A stretch of DNA of 64,000 bases, from positions 16,873,962 to 16,937,961 of the forward strand of contig NC_067208.1 in assembly GCF_026262505.1 (NCBI RefSeq), read 5' to 3'. The notes beneath the pieces are model-generated. The model was not told the origin of the DNA. It did no database searches and saw only the letters and a list, made by a program, of their open reading frames with translations. The stretch is from Trichomonas vaginalis G3. Lineage: Eukaryota; Parabasalia; Trichomonadida; Trichomonadidae. The position numbers and the translations under genes were made by a program. This document shows, one piece after another, positions 10,395-20,982 of this stretch. Positions within the stretch are counted from its first letter, which is position 1. Each line of letters begins with the position of its first letter.

Positions 10395-10409
10395 CCTCCC
10401 AATGGGAGG
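10395..10409. repeat. GC-rich hairpin CCTCCCA-A-TGGGAGG
   Basis: Perfect 7-bp inverted repeat with a single central base, about 90 bases from the hairpin at 10294 and 50 bases from that at 10458. Confidence 0.7.
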
Positions 10410-10457
10410 TGGGAGCAAAAATTGAAATGTTTACATTGATTTTTGAATACTTTACAA

Positions 10458-10477
10458 GCGCCCCTCCCAGTGGGCGC
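10458..10477. repeat. GC-rich hairpin GCGCCC-8 nt-GGGCGC
   Basis: Perfect 6-bp stem. Its 8-base spacer together with the stem edges also offers a CCCAGTGGG mini-hairpin, much like the spacer of the neighbouring hairpins. Confidence 0.6.
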
Positions 10478-10678
10478 GGGCGCAAGTGATCGGGTCAAAA
10501 AAAACATAAAAATATTCAAAATTGCGATTTTAATAGATGTTTAAGAAGTAAATTTATTAATAACGATATTTCATAGTACAAAATGTGTTCAATCTCTTCG
10601 TAAATCATTCAAAAAAATCAAAAGAATTTCCAAAATTCAATTTTTTTAGTAAAATTTATATCTTTTTCTATCGTCTCC

Positions 10679-10735
10679 TCCCCACCAGTGGGAGCCACCG
10701 GAGGCGCGGGCGGCGCCGCTGGCGCCAAAAAAGTA
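10679..10735. repeat. Composite GC-rich hairpin cluster before the gene at 10858
   Basis: Contains CCCACCAGTGGG, then CCACCGG/CCGG-type pairing, then GGCGCC-GCT-GGCGCC (perfect 6-bp stem, 3-base loop). The block is over 75% G+C in a genome that is about one-third G+C, and lies about 120 bases before a start codon. Confidence 0.6.
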
Positions 10736-10857
10736 GCGCCCATCGTGCCATGTATATAAAGACTTTATGACATGTTGCCGCGAAATCTCTAAGTTGACGA
10801 ATCTGACAATTTTGGAGAAATTTTTGGCACCTTTTTTCATCGTTGTGAATAATTCTG

Positions 10858-11943
10858 ATGTCGAACAAGGGTCCGCCTGTAATAGAAAGACCCCAACGTT
10901 CGTCACCTGTTCGCATTGTTGATAAGAATGGTTCTCCACATATGTCAGCTAATTTTTCACCACTCGCCTCTTTTCAAGCAGTATTTTCGAAGGCCACTCA
11001 AGCTGACAATGAGAATAACCCAAACGCGCTAACACCACGTCCACCAATTGTCCATTTCTTTGTTTGCGATCATGGAAATGCGAAAGTTAAAGCATTTGCG
11101 GATCAATTTATCGAATTACTTGTTGAGAACGGTATTCGTGTTTACCCAGAGCTATACTTGACGCATCAGCCTGGATATCAAGTCAGAGCTGTCTCATTTA
11201 ACACAAACGCAGACTACTTCTTCCAAATACATTCGAAAACTGCTGGTCCAGGAAGAGTCAGACTATACATTGATGGCCAACCAAAAAGAATGTCAATACA
11301 AGAAGCTGTTGTCCACATTTGGTCAACATGGCGCTTAAAATGCGGTGCATTAAGCAAAGCAGAAGTTGACAGCCTTTCTACTGAGAGACTCATAACTCTC
11401 CTTGGTGTTTTCGCAGATATCAAGCCGGAAAACGTAAATATTGAGCCTCTTCAAGCAGAATTACGCCAATCAATCTTAAATAATCAATCTGTTTCTCCTG
11501 TTCTCACCAAACTTACCGAGTTTACAGAGATCCTGGAAACAGGTCGCCAGAAGGTTAATTCCATGAGAGTAATCAACTCAGAGTGGAAAAGTGAGCCTGG
11601 AACGGTTTTGAGCAGATGCCTTCCAACACAAGTCATTTCCGGCTTGTCCGTACCATTGAGAGAAGTTCTGCTCTCAATCATTGATCAAACTCTGAGAAAA
11701 GTGTCAACTTTGCAATCAATTGCACAAAAGTACGGTACAACAGAAGAAACCCGTATGAAATTGGAAGATGACAGTCCAGAGCTTGAAATCATTGATGATA
11801 CTCCACAAACGCAAACAAATTGGAATTTGATGCTTGAAAGTACTGAAGATCACCACCAATCAATGCCATCACTCGGTGATCATGTTATTGGTAGTTCGGG
11901 ATTTTTGGCCATGGCGCCAACCTCCATTCTCGACGATTTTTAA
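10858..11943 (+). CDS. Protein with an anticodon-binding-like domain
   Basis: A 361-residue protein with an unstructured, Pro/Ser-rich first 60 residues. Residues about 65-140 look like an anticodon-binding (HGTP/class II aminoacyl-tRNA synthetase C-terminal) alpha/beta fold: a strand IVHFFVCDHGNAKVKAF, helix ADQFIELLVENG, strand IRVYPELYLTH, then NADYFFQIHSK and a strand GRVRLYIDG. No synthetase catalytic domain is present. Free-standing domains of this kind occur in NCOA5-like coactivators and polymerase-gamma accessory proteins. The C-terminus is acidic and ends in ILDDF. A CCTTTTTT tract at about 10830, 25-30 bases before the ATG, resembles the M5 start-site motif. The fold assignment is inferred from pattern only; the function is unknown. 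Confidence 0.65.
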   Translation: MSNKGPPVIERPQRSSPVRIVDKNGSPHMSANFSPLASFQAVFSKATQADNENNPNALTPRPPIVHFFVCDHGNAKVKAFADQFIELLVENGIRVYPELYLTHQPGYQVRAVSFNTNADYFFQIHSKTAGPGRVRLYIDGQPKRMSIQEAVVHIWSTWRLKCGALSKAEVDSLSTERLITLLGVFADIKPENVNIEPLQAELRQSILNNQSVSPVLTKLTEFTEILETGRQKVNSMRVINSEWKSEPGTVLSRCLPTQVISGLSVPLREVLLSIIDQTLRKVSTLQSIAQKYGTTEETRMKLEDDSPELEIIDDTPQTQTNWNLMLESTEDHHQSMPSLGDHVIGSSGFLAMAPTSILDDF

Positions 11944-12843
11944 AGATAGTTGTAGTTTTATCCTTGATTTTTTTAATTTTATGACTGATTTTAGATTGAT
12001 AATGAATAGGTAATTTGTTATGAAGTGATATTTATTATGAAAATCTGAAAAACTTCAATGATATATACGAAATTGATGAAAACGAACATAGATCGATTTT
12101 CATCTATGTACAATTATTTAAATTGGCAATCAAATAAAATTTTCTTTATTTTTGTTCAATTAACTACATAATTTTTGGAAAAATCAATATGAATGCGGTA
12201 TTTAAATGTATTTCATATTAATTTCATTAGAATTCGTTTTACATTGCAATGAATTATAATTCCCACATGGATTAATCAATAAATAACCCCTTTGAAAAAA
12301 GATGGAAATGAAAAATTGCAAATAATTAATAATTAATGATATAAAAAGATGCTGGAATGTTTAGGTTATCACTTTTTAAATGCTATTGGCCAATCGATTA
12401 TGATTTGAGGTTACAATTTTAATCGTTTTGTATTGAAAATTTGAAAGAAAATCTTATACTTCACAAATTTGTGGTTAAAATATAGTTCGTATTATCTTAT
12501 ATATGAATTACTCATTAAAATTTGAATGATATTAAATTTTATTCGCCATAACTTCTGAAATATCTAATGGATTAATGTTTATGTGATATATTCTCGACCC
12601 GGATAGATAATTAGAATTATCCATCAAAATTAAAGTAGTTACCAAAAAATTCAATGATGTTTGACGATCAAACTCTATTCAATTTTACTTTTTGAATTGA
12701 TTTGTCAAAAATATGGCCGATTAAACGGCTGAAAATCCACACAGTTATATAAAAACAATAAGGAAGAATAGAACATTCAATTTTTGACGAACCTACTCTC
12801 AAAAATTGAGTCTAAAGAGGTTTATAGATTAATTTTTTTACTA
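11944..12843. other. AT-rich intergenic region
   Basis: About 900 bases between two same-strand genes. The frame of the next gene is open without an ATG for 60 bases before its start. No RNA gene, repeat or strong hairpin is seen. Confidence 0.45.
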
Positions 12844-13845
12844 ATGAGTTTATATACCGATCTCGTTCAAGTAGGTGTAGCAATGCTTATTATGATAGCT
12901 ATAGGATGGACTCTACAAAGACTTCATGTCTTTAAAGCTCAGGATTTTAAAAGTGCAAATAAGTTATGTTCCAAAGTTGGTTTGCCATTTCTGATGTTTG
13001 GTACATTTATTAAACAGACTATAAAAAATATATCATGGTGGCCTCTTCTAGTTACTGCCCTTGTAAATTGTTCACTGCATATCATATTATTATTGAGTAT
13101 ACTCGTATGGAGAAAGAAAGGATTGGAAAAGTATGTAACATTACAAATCAGTACTTGCTACGTTAACTTCATTGTTATTGGATTACCAATTTTCACTTCA
13201 ATTTGGGGTGAAAACTCTGCACACATTGCTATTATATGTCCATTCTTCCATTACTTCTTCGTTGTTCCATTATACATGTTACTTTCAAACATCGTCAGAA
13301 TCAAGAAAGAAAACGAACAGAAAGGCGCAGAAGATTTTGTTTATCACTTAACATTTCATGACATTGGCGTTGCTATTTGGAAATCTTGCAAAACCCCATT
13401 ACTTGTTGGTGCTTTCTTAGGTTTGATTTGGTCTTGCACAACATTAAAGACACCAATATTTTTACTCCGTCTATCAAAGTACGTTGGTGATTTCGTCATT
13501 GTTTTCTCACTCCTTGGTATTGGTTCCTTCTTAGAGTCAAATTCAATCGTTGCCTGCGAAATCTCAACACTTCTCATATGTGTCGTAATGAGATTCATCA
13601 TTTCTCCAATATTAGGTATTTCCTTTTGCCTTGCTTTCAAGATCAAAGGTGAATTGGGCAGACAGATTAGTATTTTGACAACAATGCCTCTTTCCACCAT
13701 TGCTTTCATTCTTTCTTCTGCAACTGGTATCGGAATGGGTTCTACTTCAAGTGTTGTTTTCTGGACTGTTATTTTTGTAATTCCAGCAATTATCTTCTGG
13801 TTTTGGATCTTAAATACTTTCAAACTCTTCCAAACATCAGCTTAA
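12844..13845 (+). CDS. Auxin efflux carrier (PIN-like/AEC) family membrane transporter
   Basis: The first ATG of the open frame is at 12844, giving 333 residues. About ten hydrophobic segments are visible, beginning with LVQVGVAMLIMIAIGWTL. The family pattern is clear: a first helix pair followed by an FKSANKLCSKVGLPFLMFGT segment, as in AEC proteins (N-x-x-x-x-x-x-LP). ISTCYVNFIVIGLPIF (an N-x-x-x-I-GLP motif) closes the first half. The second half has LLVGAFLGLIWS and the C-terminal pattern MPLSTIAFILSSATGIG, in which small residues line the helix crossover. Members export small organic anions or amino acids by secondary transport. The substrate here cannot be told. It lies convergent to malate dehydrogenase. 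Confidence 0.8.
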   Translation: MSLYTDLVQVGVAMLIMIAIGWTLQRLHVFKAQDFKSANKLCSKVGLPFLMFGTFIKQTIKNISWWPLLVTALVNCSLHIILLLSILVWRKKGLEKYVTLQISTCYVNFIVIGLPIFTSIWGENSAHIAIICPFFHYFFVVPLYMLLSNIVRIKKENEQKGAEDFVYHLTFHDIGVAIWKSCKTPLLVGAFLGLIWSCTTLKTPIFLLRLSKYVGDFVIVFSLLGIGSFLESNSIVACEISTLLICVVMRFIISPILGISFCLAFKIKGELGRQISILTTMPLSTIAFILSSATGIGMGSTSSVVFWTVIFVIPAIIFWFWILNTFKLFQTSA

Positions 13846-13928
13846 TTGTTTGTTAATGCTATATAGAATAAAACTGTTGTTATCTATCTTTAAATAAATC
13901 AAATATTTCGATTTCGATGGGAATATAC

Positions 13929-13946
13929 CATAAAGATATCTTTATG
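13929..13946. repeat. 18-bp perfect palindrome between convergent genes
   Basis: CATAAAGATATCTTTATG is a perfect palindrome lying 84 bases after the carrier gene and 153 bases after the malate dehydrogenase gene. It could be a 3'-end signal shared by convergent transcripts or a protein-binding site. No direct evidence for either. Confidence 0.5.
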
Positions 13947-14098
13947 ATCCATCCTGGATAATTTTAATTGTTTTTAACACAATTGGATAAATTCAATAGA
14001 TTTGAACAAATGTTTTGAAGTCTCTTCTTCAAAAACTTTTCAAAAAGAAGTAAAAAAAGGTAGTTAATTATAAAGATTCAATCAAAAGTTAGAATTGT

Positions 14099-15097
14099 TT
14101 AGAGACCAAGAACCTTCCAGGCTGTTTCCTTCTCGCCGATGAGTTCCTTCTCTGTGGCTTCGAGCTTGCCCTTAACACAATCGTTGAGTTCAAGGCCCTC
14201 GACAACGTGAACTTCACCATCCTTAGAAACTGTAACTGGGAAGGAGAAGATTATGCCCTGCTTGATGCCGTATGGCTCGTTGTCTGGGACTGGGATAGCC
14301 ATGGAGACGAAGTCGCCTTCCTTTGTGCCGTAGAGCCAGTCGTGGACGCATGTGAGAGCAGCGTTAGCAGCGGAAGCAGCGGATGAGGCACCACGCATCT
14401 TGATGACAGCGCCACCACGTGTAGCGATCATCTGAGCGAACTCGCCCTCGAGGTACTCCTTTGGAAGCTTGTCAGCAACCTTGACTGTGCCTTCTGGGAG
14501 ATCGACTGTAGCGTGTGTTGTATCTGGGACCTGGGTGTTAGAGTGGTTACCCCAAACGCAGACCTTGTGGATGTGTTCTGGTGTAACACCGAACTTGGCG
14601 GCGAGGGCACCAACCATTCTGTTGTGGTCAAGACGTGTCATAGCGCACCAGTTCTTCTTCTGGAGCTTTGGAGCTGAAGCCTGAGCGATGAGGCAGTTTG
14701 TGTTGGCTGGGTTGCCGACAACAAGAACCTTGACTGTTGGCTTAGCGTAGTCGTTGAGAGCCTTGCCCTGAACTGTGAAGATGCCACCGTTCTTGGCGAG
14801 GAGGTCAGAACGATCCATACCATCTTTACGTGGGAATGAGCCGACGAGGAAGGCAACATCAACATCCTTGAAGGCCTCTTCGACCTTGTCTGTCCAGACA
14901 ATGCCAGCAACGTTAGGGAAGGCGCAGTCCTGAAGTTCCATGACGCAGCCCTCGAGAGCCTTCATGCCTGGTGTGATTTCGAGAAGGTGAAGAACAACCT
15001 TGCGGTCGCCGCAGAGATCACCCTTAGCGATTCTGAATGTAAGAGCGTAGCCGATTTGACCAGCAGCACCAGTGATGAGAATGTGGATTGGTTCCAT
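14099..15097 (-). CDS. Malate dehydrogenase, cytosolic type
   Basis: A 332-residue NAD-dependent dehydrogenase that interconverts malate and oxaloacetate. The Rossmann motif is TGAAGQIGY (residues 9-17). The substrate loop is FPRKDGMDRSDLL with Arg90 and Arg96. An Arg at the first position marks malate dehydrogenase; the related T. vaginalis lactate dehydrogenase is known to differ there. NPANTNCL, LDHNR (Asp/Arg pair) and the catalytic His in VWGNHSNTQ (about residue 187) are all present. Length equals animal cytosolic MDH. There is no hydrogenosomal presequence. Codon use is strongly C/G-ending, indicating high expression. A good Inr lies two bases before the ATG. Confidence 0.93.
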   Translation of the reverse strand: MEPIHILITGAAGQIGYALTFRIAKGDLCGDRKVVLHLLEITPGMKALEGCVMELQDCAFPNVAGIVWTDKVEEAFKDVDVAFLVGSFPRKDGMDRSDLLAKNGGIFTVQGKALNDYAKPTVKVLVVGNPANTNCLIAQASAPKLQKKNWCAMTRLDHNRMVGALAAKFGVTPEHIHKVCVWGNHSNTQVPDTTHATVDLPEGTVKVADKLPKEYLEGEFAQMIATRGGAVIKMRGASSAASAANAALTCVHDWLYGTKEGDFVSMAIPVPDNEPYGIKQGIIFSFPVTVSKDGEVHVVEGLELNDCVKGKLEATEKELIGEKETAWKVLGL

Positions 15098-15098
15098 C

Positions 15099-15111
15099 TC
15101 AATAAAAGTGA
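15099..15111 (-). promoter_or_regulatory. Initiator of the malate dehydrogenase gene
   Basis: On the minus strand TCACTTTTATTGA is close to TCAYTWYTCATTA and ends just before the ATG, giving a leader of about ten bases. Confidence 0.65.
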
Positions 15112-15954
15112 AGAGAAAAACAGTATTGAATCCAATTGTGGGCAGACTGGTCGGCGGATTTTAGAAAAATTTAATAGGAATAGTACGATAGCATCGGTAA
15201 TATTATGGAGCAATATTATGGATTTTGCTAAAATATACAACAATCGACTTTTAGGAGGTTTTGAACACCGATTGACAAATATGAGGTGAATTCATACTTG
15301 ACCACTTACCGCATTTTTTGTAACGATTATAATTGTTTTATGGGATTCTCCTTGCTTTATCAGTATTAAGTATTGGGATGACGAAATCAACAAAAATCCT
15401 TATATCCAATAGATTTCTCGATCTTCATTTTAACAACAATGATGGTATAAGCGCTTAATCAGTGCATAATTTTATTAGTTAATTTAAATTTTGGCAATTT
15501 TGATCGATGAATAGATATTTTGGAAAATCAGTAAATTTGATCAAGAAACGATTTGGGTTTGATGGCCCACAAACTGCGCATATATTCTCACTAATGTTTA
15601 AAGTAATTTCTATGAACCATTTCTACGATTTAGCAAGTACAGACTTAATAAAATTTAAAAATTATCTTCAATCGAAAGCAATGCTTGATTCACCGATATG
15701 ATTAGAATGAGATAGTACTTTAATACCTAAAATTTAATCACTGTTTAGCAACTACGCAATTAATAAAATCAATCAATAATATCATCAAAATCCTCCGTGA
15801 GCATGCTTGAATTTGTAATTCTTTTACATATTAGTGTAGAATGCACGATGTAATCCATCGTTTTTTGAAATGCCATATCTGATCAAACTTCAAAAACTAA
15901 ATCGAGTAACAAAAAAAGTCAAACTTTATTCAATAACTATATACCTTTCAATGA
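15112..15954. other. Intergenic region between malate dehydrogenase and glucokinase
   Basis: About 840 bases. A 64-codon frame with an ATG at 15507 (MNRYFGKSVNLIKKRFGFDG...) has somewhat protein-like composition but no recognisable family or Inr, so it is not called. No RNA gene is seen. Confidence 0.4.
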
Positions 15955-17046
15955 TTACTGCTTATTAATTGCTCTATGAGCCATATAAGTTGCACCAAAT
16001 AAGTTGAAATTGTGATCAATCTTCTGCGAGTAAACGCTTGTGTCCTTGATCCATTCTGGATGAGTTCCATCGAAGAATTCGAACTTCAATTTGTCTGTAT
16101 TATCGACAATCATGTAGTCATTGTTAACTTGATTGAACAAAGCCATTACGATTGAGTCGCATTTCATTCCTACTGCAAGAGTTCTTGCAAGGCGAGAATA
16201 ATAAATATAATGTTGAAGCATTGCTTGATATGCATGCTTATCTCCGGCTTTAGCCATATCTGAGATTGTAGCTGCTTCGACGTTTGATGAAGGAACCCAA
16301 TATTTATGGAGAGATCTGATAGCTCTTGCAGAAGCGAAATCTTCGAAGCCTGGGCATGTAGCTCCATCGTAGTAATAGTCAGAAGTGTATTGGAATATCT
16401 TTTGTTCGTAGTCGTAATTCTCATGAGCTTTCATGATTGTTGGCATCTGAAGGAAGCCGAATTCGGTTGGTAAAACGTATGGTTTCTCCATGTATGGGTC
16501 CTTCAATATAAGAGCAGCGCCAAGACCCGAACCAAGAGCCATAACTGCTGTTCTTGTTTTTCCTACAACTTTCTCTCCTGGTCCCCAAAGCTTTCTGAAG
16601 TATTTATTGCAATCTCCATGGAGATCCATTGCATAAATACCATAAGCGCATGCTTCAAGATCGTTTAACAAGTAATGATTTTCCTTTGGATACATGCCTT
16701 CTGGGAAGAGAGCTGTTCTGATTGTACGAACTTCATCCGGAGGAGCCCAGTTACTTGGAATGATGTCATCACCTTTTCTAAGTCCTGCAATTGCAAAAGC
16801 AGATCCGAAACACTTCGCTTTTGGTACTGCTTTGTGAATAACTTCGTTTGCTTTATTGATTGCGTCAAGAAGCTGTTGAGCATTTCTTGCTTTTTGGTGA
16901 GGTATATCGATGATTTCGTTTGCATTTGAAGGATTTGAAACGCGAATTCTGATACCGGATGCGCCGACATCAGCACCAACGCAGTATCCGAGAACTCTGT
17001 TAAGTCCCCAGTTTTTCATTGGATTGAGCTTTGCTAAGTCAATCAT
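15955..17046 (-). CDS. Glucokinase
   Basis: Starting at the ATG at 17046 the protein has 363 residues, like the glucokinase described from T. vaginalis. It phosphorylates glucose with ATP at the head of glycolysis in the cytosol. An ATP-binding motif appears near the start (GYCVGADVGASGIRIRV). The catalytic Asp lies in YLLNDLEACAYG, and a second glycine-rich loop reads VMALGSGLGAALI. An FGFLQMP segment and the hexokinase-fold C-terminal helix (FNLFGATYMAHRAINKQ) follow. It shows the bacterial-type (ROK-unrelated) glucokinase layout rather than that of animal hexokinases. The frame is open for nine codons upstream but without an ATG. AAAAGTGACA lies about 22 bases before the start. Confidence 0.88.
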   Translation of the reverse strand: MIDLAKLNPMKNWGLNRVLGYCVGADVGASGIRIRVSNPSNANEIIDIPHQKARNAQQLLDAINKANEVIHKAVPKAKCFGSAFAIAGLRKGDDIIPSNWAPPDEVRTIRTALFPEGMYPKENHYLLNDLEACAYGIYAMDLHGDCNKYFRKLWGPGEKVVGKTRTAVMALGSGLGAALILKDPYMEKPYVLPTEFGFLQMPTIMKAHENYDYEQKIFQYTSDYYYDGATCPGFEDFASARAIRSLHKYWVPSSNVEAATISDMAKAGDKHAYQAMLQHYIYYSRLARTLAVGMKCDSIVMALFNQVNNDYMIVDNTDKLKFEFFDGTHPEWIKDTSVYSQKIDHNFNLFGATYMAHRAINKQ

Positions 17047-17702
17047 CTCTGAAAAATAAATCTTCGATGTCACTTTTTATCGCATTGTAACTACTTTGGA
17101 TAAGACAATTCGTAAATAAGGATACGATCGTGCTCCGAATTTAAGTACCAAAATGGTTTGGTATTGATAAAAGGTATCTAAGACACGAAAATGTTAAATG
17201 AAAAGAGTAAATGTAAAGATATTCTCGGTTCAAAAAGCCTTTTTATAAAGAATGCTTATATAAAAATGCCATATTTCAGCTTTATCTTTAAATATGAACT
17301 AACATTATACTTGAAATTAATGAAAAAGTTTGTGAGATTTTAAAAATATGTGTATATGAGCCAAATTTAGACTGTAAAAAATTATATTTTGAAATTCATT
17401 TTTTGATTTTTGAAGATTTTTTGGAAATTTTTAAAATATTATATATAATGAGATTTATTTTATATTAGGTTATGATTATATATTTCATTTAAAATTTGAA
17501 AAATATTAAATAATCATCAAAATTCAAATAAGATTTAAAGGAAAAACACATAATATATGTATTATAAGAAGATTACTAATATCACATATGTTTGTTGATA
17601 TAATAATATTATCAAAATAGCCAATAATTCAAAAAAATGAAAGTATTTTATTCTTATTTTTTGCTGAAACATGGAGAAATAATTTTAATATAAAAATAAA
17701 AG
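17047..17702. other. AT-rich intergenic region
   Basis: About 650 bases upstream of glucokinase and downstream of the Sey1-like gene. The sequence is extremely AT-rich (17320-17700) with no gene, hairpin or repeat that I can support. Confidence 0.45.
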
Positions 17703-20186
17703 TTAGTGCTTTTCCGCTTGTCTCTTCTGGATCATTTCCTTCATCTTAAGAAGCTCTGCCTGGTTGATTCTGTTTGGTTGGAGTGTTGCGTATGGATTGT
17801 TACTTGTAGAAACTCTCTTTCTGTGTCTTGGCTTTGGAGCTGGTGCTGGTTCCTTGGAATCTTCGGACTTTGATGGTGAATTTGTTGATGCAGAAGTAGA
17901 ATTCGATTCAGAGACTTCAGTTGTCATTGTATCGAGTGTATCTGCTGTTTCAAGGGTCTTTTCATCTTCTATCTTCTTGTCATCGAGTCCTTTCTTGATA
18001 AGTTCCATGTCATTTGCTGCAGATTTCTTGGAAGCTTGTAGAATCGAAGGAGCGACTTCCATCTCCTGCGTTGTAGATTGTAGTAATTTAACGATGATGC
18101 AGAGAACGCGTGTGATGTAGTTTTTGACGACTTTAATAACTTTATCTAATTTCTGGTTACTCCAGAGCCAGTAAACAAGGCCAATGGCCGCAAGTAAGAA
18201 TAATGTCTTCCATGGATGCTCAACGACTGATACTAATTGCTGGTAACCGCCAATTGCGATAACAATCCACATCCAGAGTGGAACTGTATTCCTAACGATA
18301 AGAGATTCGCGAATTTGTACGGCTGATATGTAAGATTTTTCGATCGTATCGTTGAATTCTGTTAAAATTTGTTCGCGTCTGATTTGTGTGAGGATTTGTC
18401 TTGTTAAGATATCATTTAACGGGACAGGTGTTCCTGGCTCTCTCAGCTGAGAGTTAGTGAACATGTTTAAGATATGTAGACCGTTCTCTCTCGCTGACTC
18501 GAAGATTGCCGAGATATCGTCGTCTGGTTTCCAAACTCTTGACTTGTGCTCTTCGTCCTGGAGGAACTTCTCTTCGAATCTGATGATCATCTTTTGCTGG
18601 ATGAACTGGGAAGCGGAAGTTATCTGGGAATCTGTGGATCTGTAGTACATGTTAGCGATCTTTGGAGATGGATGTCTATCAACAGTATTCTTCTTGAGGA
18701 TATTGTTGATTTCGGAGGTTGTTTGGGTGATCTCATTTCTCATTTCGGAACGAAGCCTTTCCCACATATTTGGCTCCGCGGAATCGAGAATTGCATTGAT
18801 TCTCTCCTTGTATTCGATGTTGCGGCGCTCAAAAACGCGTTGCTCCATTTCGGATATCGCAGTATCGAGTTTATTGGTAATTAGAGTATGTAGATTGTCT
18901 TCTATATCGGAAACATCGAATTGCCACTTGAATTCTGGTATCATTGTAGATTTGACAAATTCATCGATGGATTTGATTGTTTCTTCGAGTTTCTTGTTGG
19001 CGTTTTGCTCCCATTCGTTGGATTCTTCGAGTTCTGTAGGAAGCTTCTCGATATATTCTGTGAATTTCTTTTCGGCAGATTCTTTGAAAATTGTGCAGTT
19101 TCTCTGGAAAGAAGGAGCAAGGAAGGATGAGATTCTCTCCTGGAGGGACTGGCGTTTCTCGTTAGCGATATCACGAACGTATTTGTTTGCTTGTTGATTA
19201 TAATTATGAATCGCTGTTTCAAAGAGTTTTTGACCGATTTCTTTGAACTCAGTGAATGGCTTTGCATCGATTTTACTAACTATCTGTTCTGTAGCGTTTG
19301 TTTCGAATTCTTTGTACGCTTGATTTGCGAATTCTTCGCATCTGAAGTTAGAAAGGGTCTTTCTCTGAGAAGGAAGGTTGAGTTCGCGGTTCTCTGAGAT
19401 TGCGTCCCATACGGAATGGATGTATTGGGCTAAGCCATCACCTGGAATGAGTTTTCCCATTGGCTGAGCGAAGAAGAAGCCTGGTTCGTCTTTGTTTGTA
19501 AACATTGAAGCGAGCTTGGCTGCTTGCTCCTTGAACTTCTCTGGTTCGAGCTTCAAGTGTGGTAATTGGAAGAAATGGAAGACAAAGAAGTCATCAAACT
19601 TCTTTCCTTGCAAATTCTGTGGTAAAATGACATCCTTCCAGATCATGTCGAGATCGCGGCGAACTTGGTTTTCAATAATCTCGCCTGGATGTGTAGAATC
19701 ACGAATTACGAAAAGCAAATGGCATTTAGCTTCTTGTGAAGAAGAAAATAGTTGTAAGTTGACTTCAAAAACAGTTCTAAGAAGTGGGATACTGCTAGCG
19801 TTATAACGGCCAATATCTTTTTCCCACATATTGACCATAACAACTTCAGAAAGAGCCAAACCAAAAAGGGCAGCCTTTCTTTCGAAAAGAGCATCAGCAT
19901 CACCTCTTTCTCTTGAGTCAGAGCCTTCAATATCAAAAATCAAAACGTTCTGATTGTTAAAAGCTGCGTGAATACCTTTTGTTGTTTGTTGTCTACCTAT
20001 CTGGTCGTTCATTGTTTCAAATGTTGTGTGGAAGAGATTGTTAAGTAAGGTTGATTTACCTGATGATTGTGGACCAATGATAGAAAGTGTATGATAATTT
20101 AACCCTGCAGTTGTTATACCGATCGAGTCGAGGTAGCCTTCGAGTGTTTCGCAGACTTTGGCGTTCTCGTCGATAATCTGTGCCAT
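17703..20186 (-). CDS. SEY1: Sey1/RHD3/atlastin-type ER membrane-fusion GTPase
   Basis: An 827-residue dynamin-like GTPase that fuses endoplasmic reticulum tubules. The GTPase domain shows the P-loop GPQSSGKST (residues 38-46), a switch I Thr in QTTKGI, DIEGSD (85-90) as G3, and the RD pair (162-163) of G4 typical of this family instead of NKxD. A long helical middle domain follows (about 280-640). Two close hydrophobic segments form the membrane hairpin ([13 protein letters not shown] and [17 protein letters not shown], about 645-690). The cytosolic tail is long, Ser/Thr-rich, then basic (KPRHRKRVS). The size matches Sey1 (about 780) more than animal atlastin (about 550). Confidence 0.9.
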
Positions 20187-20982
20187 AAAGCCAAATTAAA
20201 TGCGATTAAAATCAATTCAATCGATTATTTTACAAATATAAAAAGTTGATTTATCAATTTGGACATGAAAAATTTGTGCATAATGTGTATGCATATCGCC
20301 TGTTTATTCTTTCTGTCAAATTCTCATCGTATTTACTTTTTCAAATTTTGAAATCAAGAAAAAAACATAGTTTGATGGAATGACACACCTAAGATGTTAT
20401 CTAGATTTCCATGTAAACCAATAATTAGCTATTAATTTGTCATCAAATACCGTATCAAGACTGATTTATATCAAGTTTCAAACTTATTTTCTTATTTTAA
20501 GATTCTGTTGAATACACACTCGTGCACCTACTCATAAATCTCTTTTGGCTGGATTTTGAATCATTTCAAGCATGACAAAGTGAGTTTATTTGATTCTGGG
20601 TAATGAAAAATTAATGGAAAAACCTTTGACACTGATTATAATCTGTGTGTTTTTATTAGGTACAACTGTGTAACTAACTGAAATTGGCTTTAATGCTTTT
20701 AAATCAGCGTCATTCGTGAAATGAGTTATATTATATTAATAAATCAAACTGTTCAATCAAAATATATGATCATTTCCTTCCAAAGGGATCCACCTAGGTG
20801 TTATGATGAAAATGGATGGTTAAAATTAAAAATGACAATTTATTTTATTATCTCTTGACCATTTTAATGAAACGGTCATATACGTTACCATCTAAAACAT
20901 GTAACAATAATGCTCAAAAAGAAATAACAGAAAATAATAAAAAAATAGCAGAAGATGAGTAAAACTTAACAGTGTTTACTGC
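20187..20982. other. AT-rich intergenic region
   Basis: About 800 bases between the start of the Sey1-like gene and the end of the thioredoxin gene. I see no gene or structured repeat. A short CCACCTAGGTG near 20790 is isolated. Confidence 0.4.

Larger units (their letters stand above)
9322..10857. other. Long intergenic region with GC-rich hairpins and an imperfect stem-loop
   Basis: About 1.5 kb without a convincing gene. The first 800 bases are AT-rich, apart from a short GC patch at about 9766 (cggcgggcgc). A stem-loop CGTTTCT-6 nt-AGAAACG lies at 10189-10208, with possible outer pairing. A 70-codon frame at 10213-10425 ends in one of the GC hairpins and is not supported. Four clusters of GC-rich inverted repeats lie at 10294-10735 and are listed separately. 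TAACGATA at 10561-10568 equals the Myb recognition element reported for the T. vaginalis ap65-1 promoter. It is about 300 bases before the next gene, so its relevance is uncertain. Confidence 0.5.

Noticed and set aside
10213-10425. 70-codon frame with partly protein-like sequence
   Set aside because: It ends in a GC hairpin, has no Inr or family, and the start region overlaps a stem-loop; support is too weak.
14469-14910. Frames in other phases over malate dehydrogenase
   Set aside because: C/G-ending codons of a highly expressed gene leave other frames open; no independent support.
15507-15701. 64-codon frame between malate dehydrogenase and glucokinase
   Set aside because: No Inr, no family and ordinary length for chance in AT-rich DNA.
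18546-19397. Several long plus-strand frames opposite the Sey1-like gene
   Set aside because: They are shadows of the minus-strand coding sequence; none has family features.
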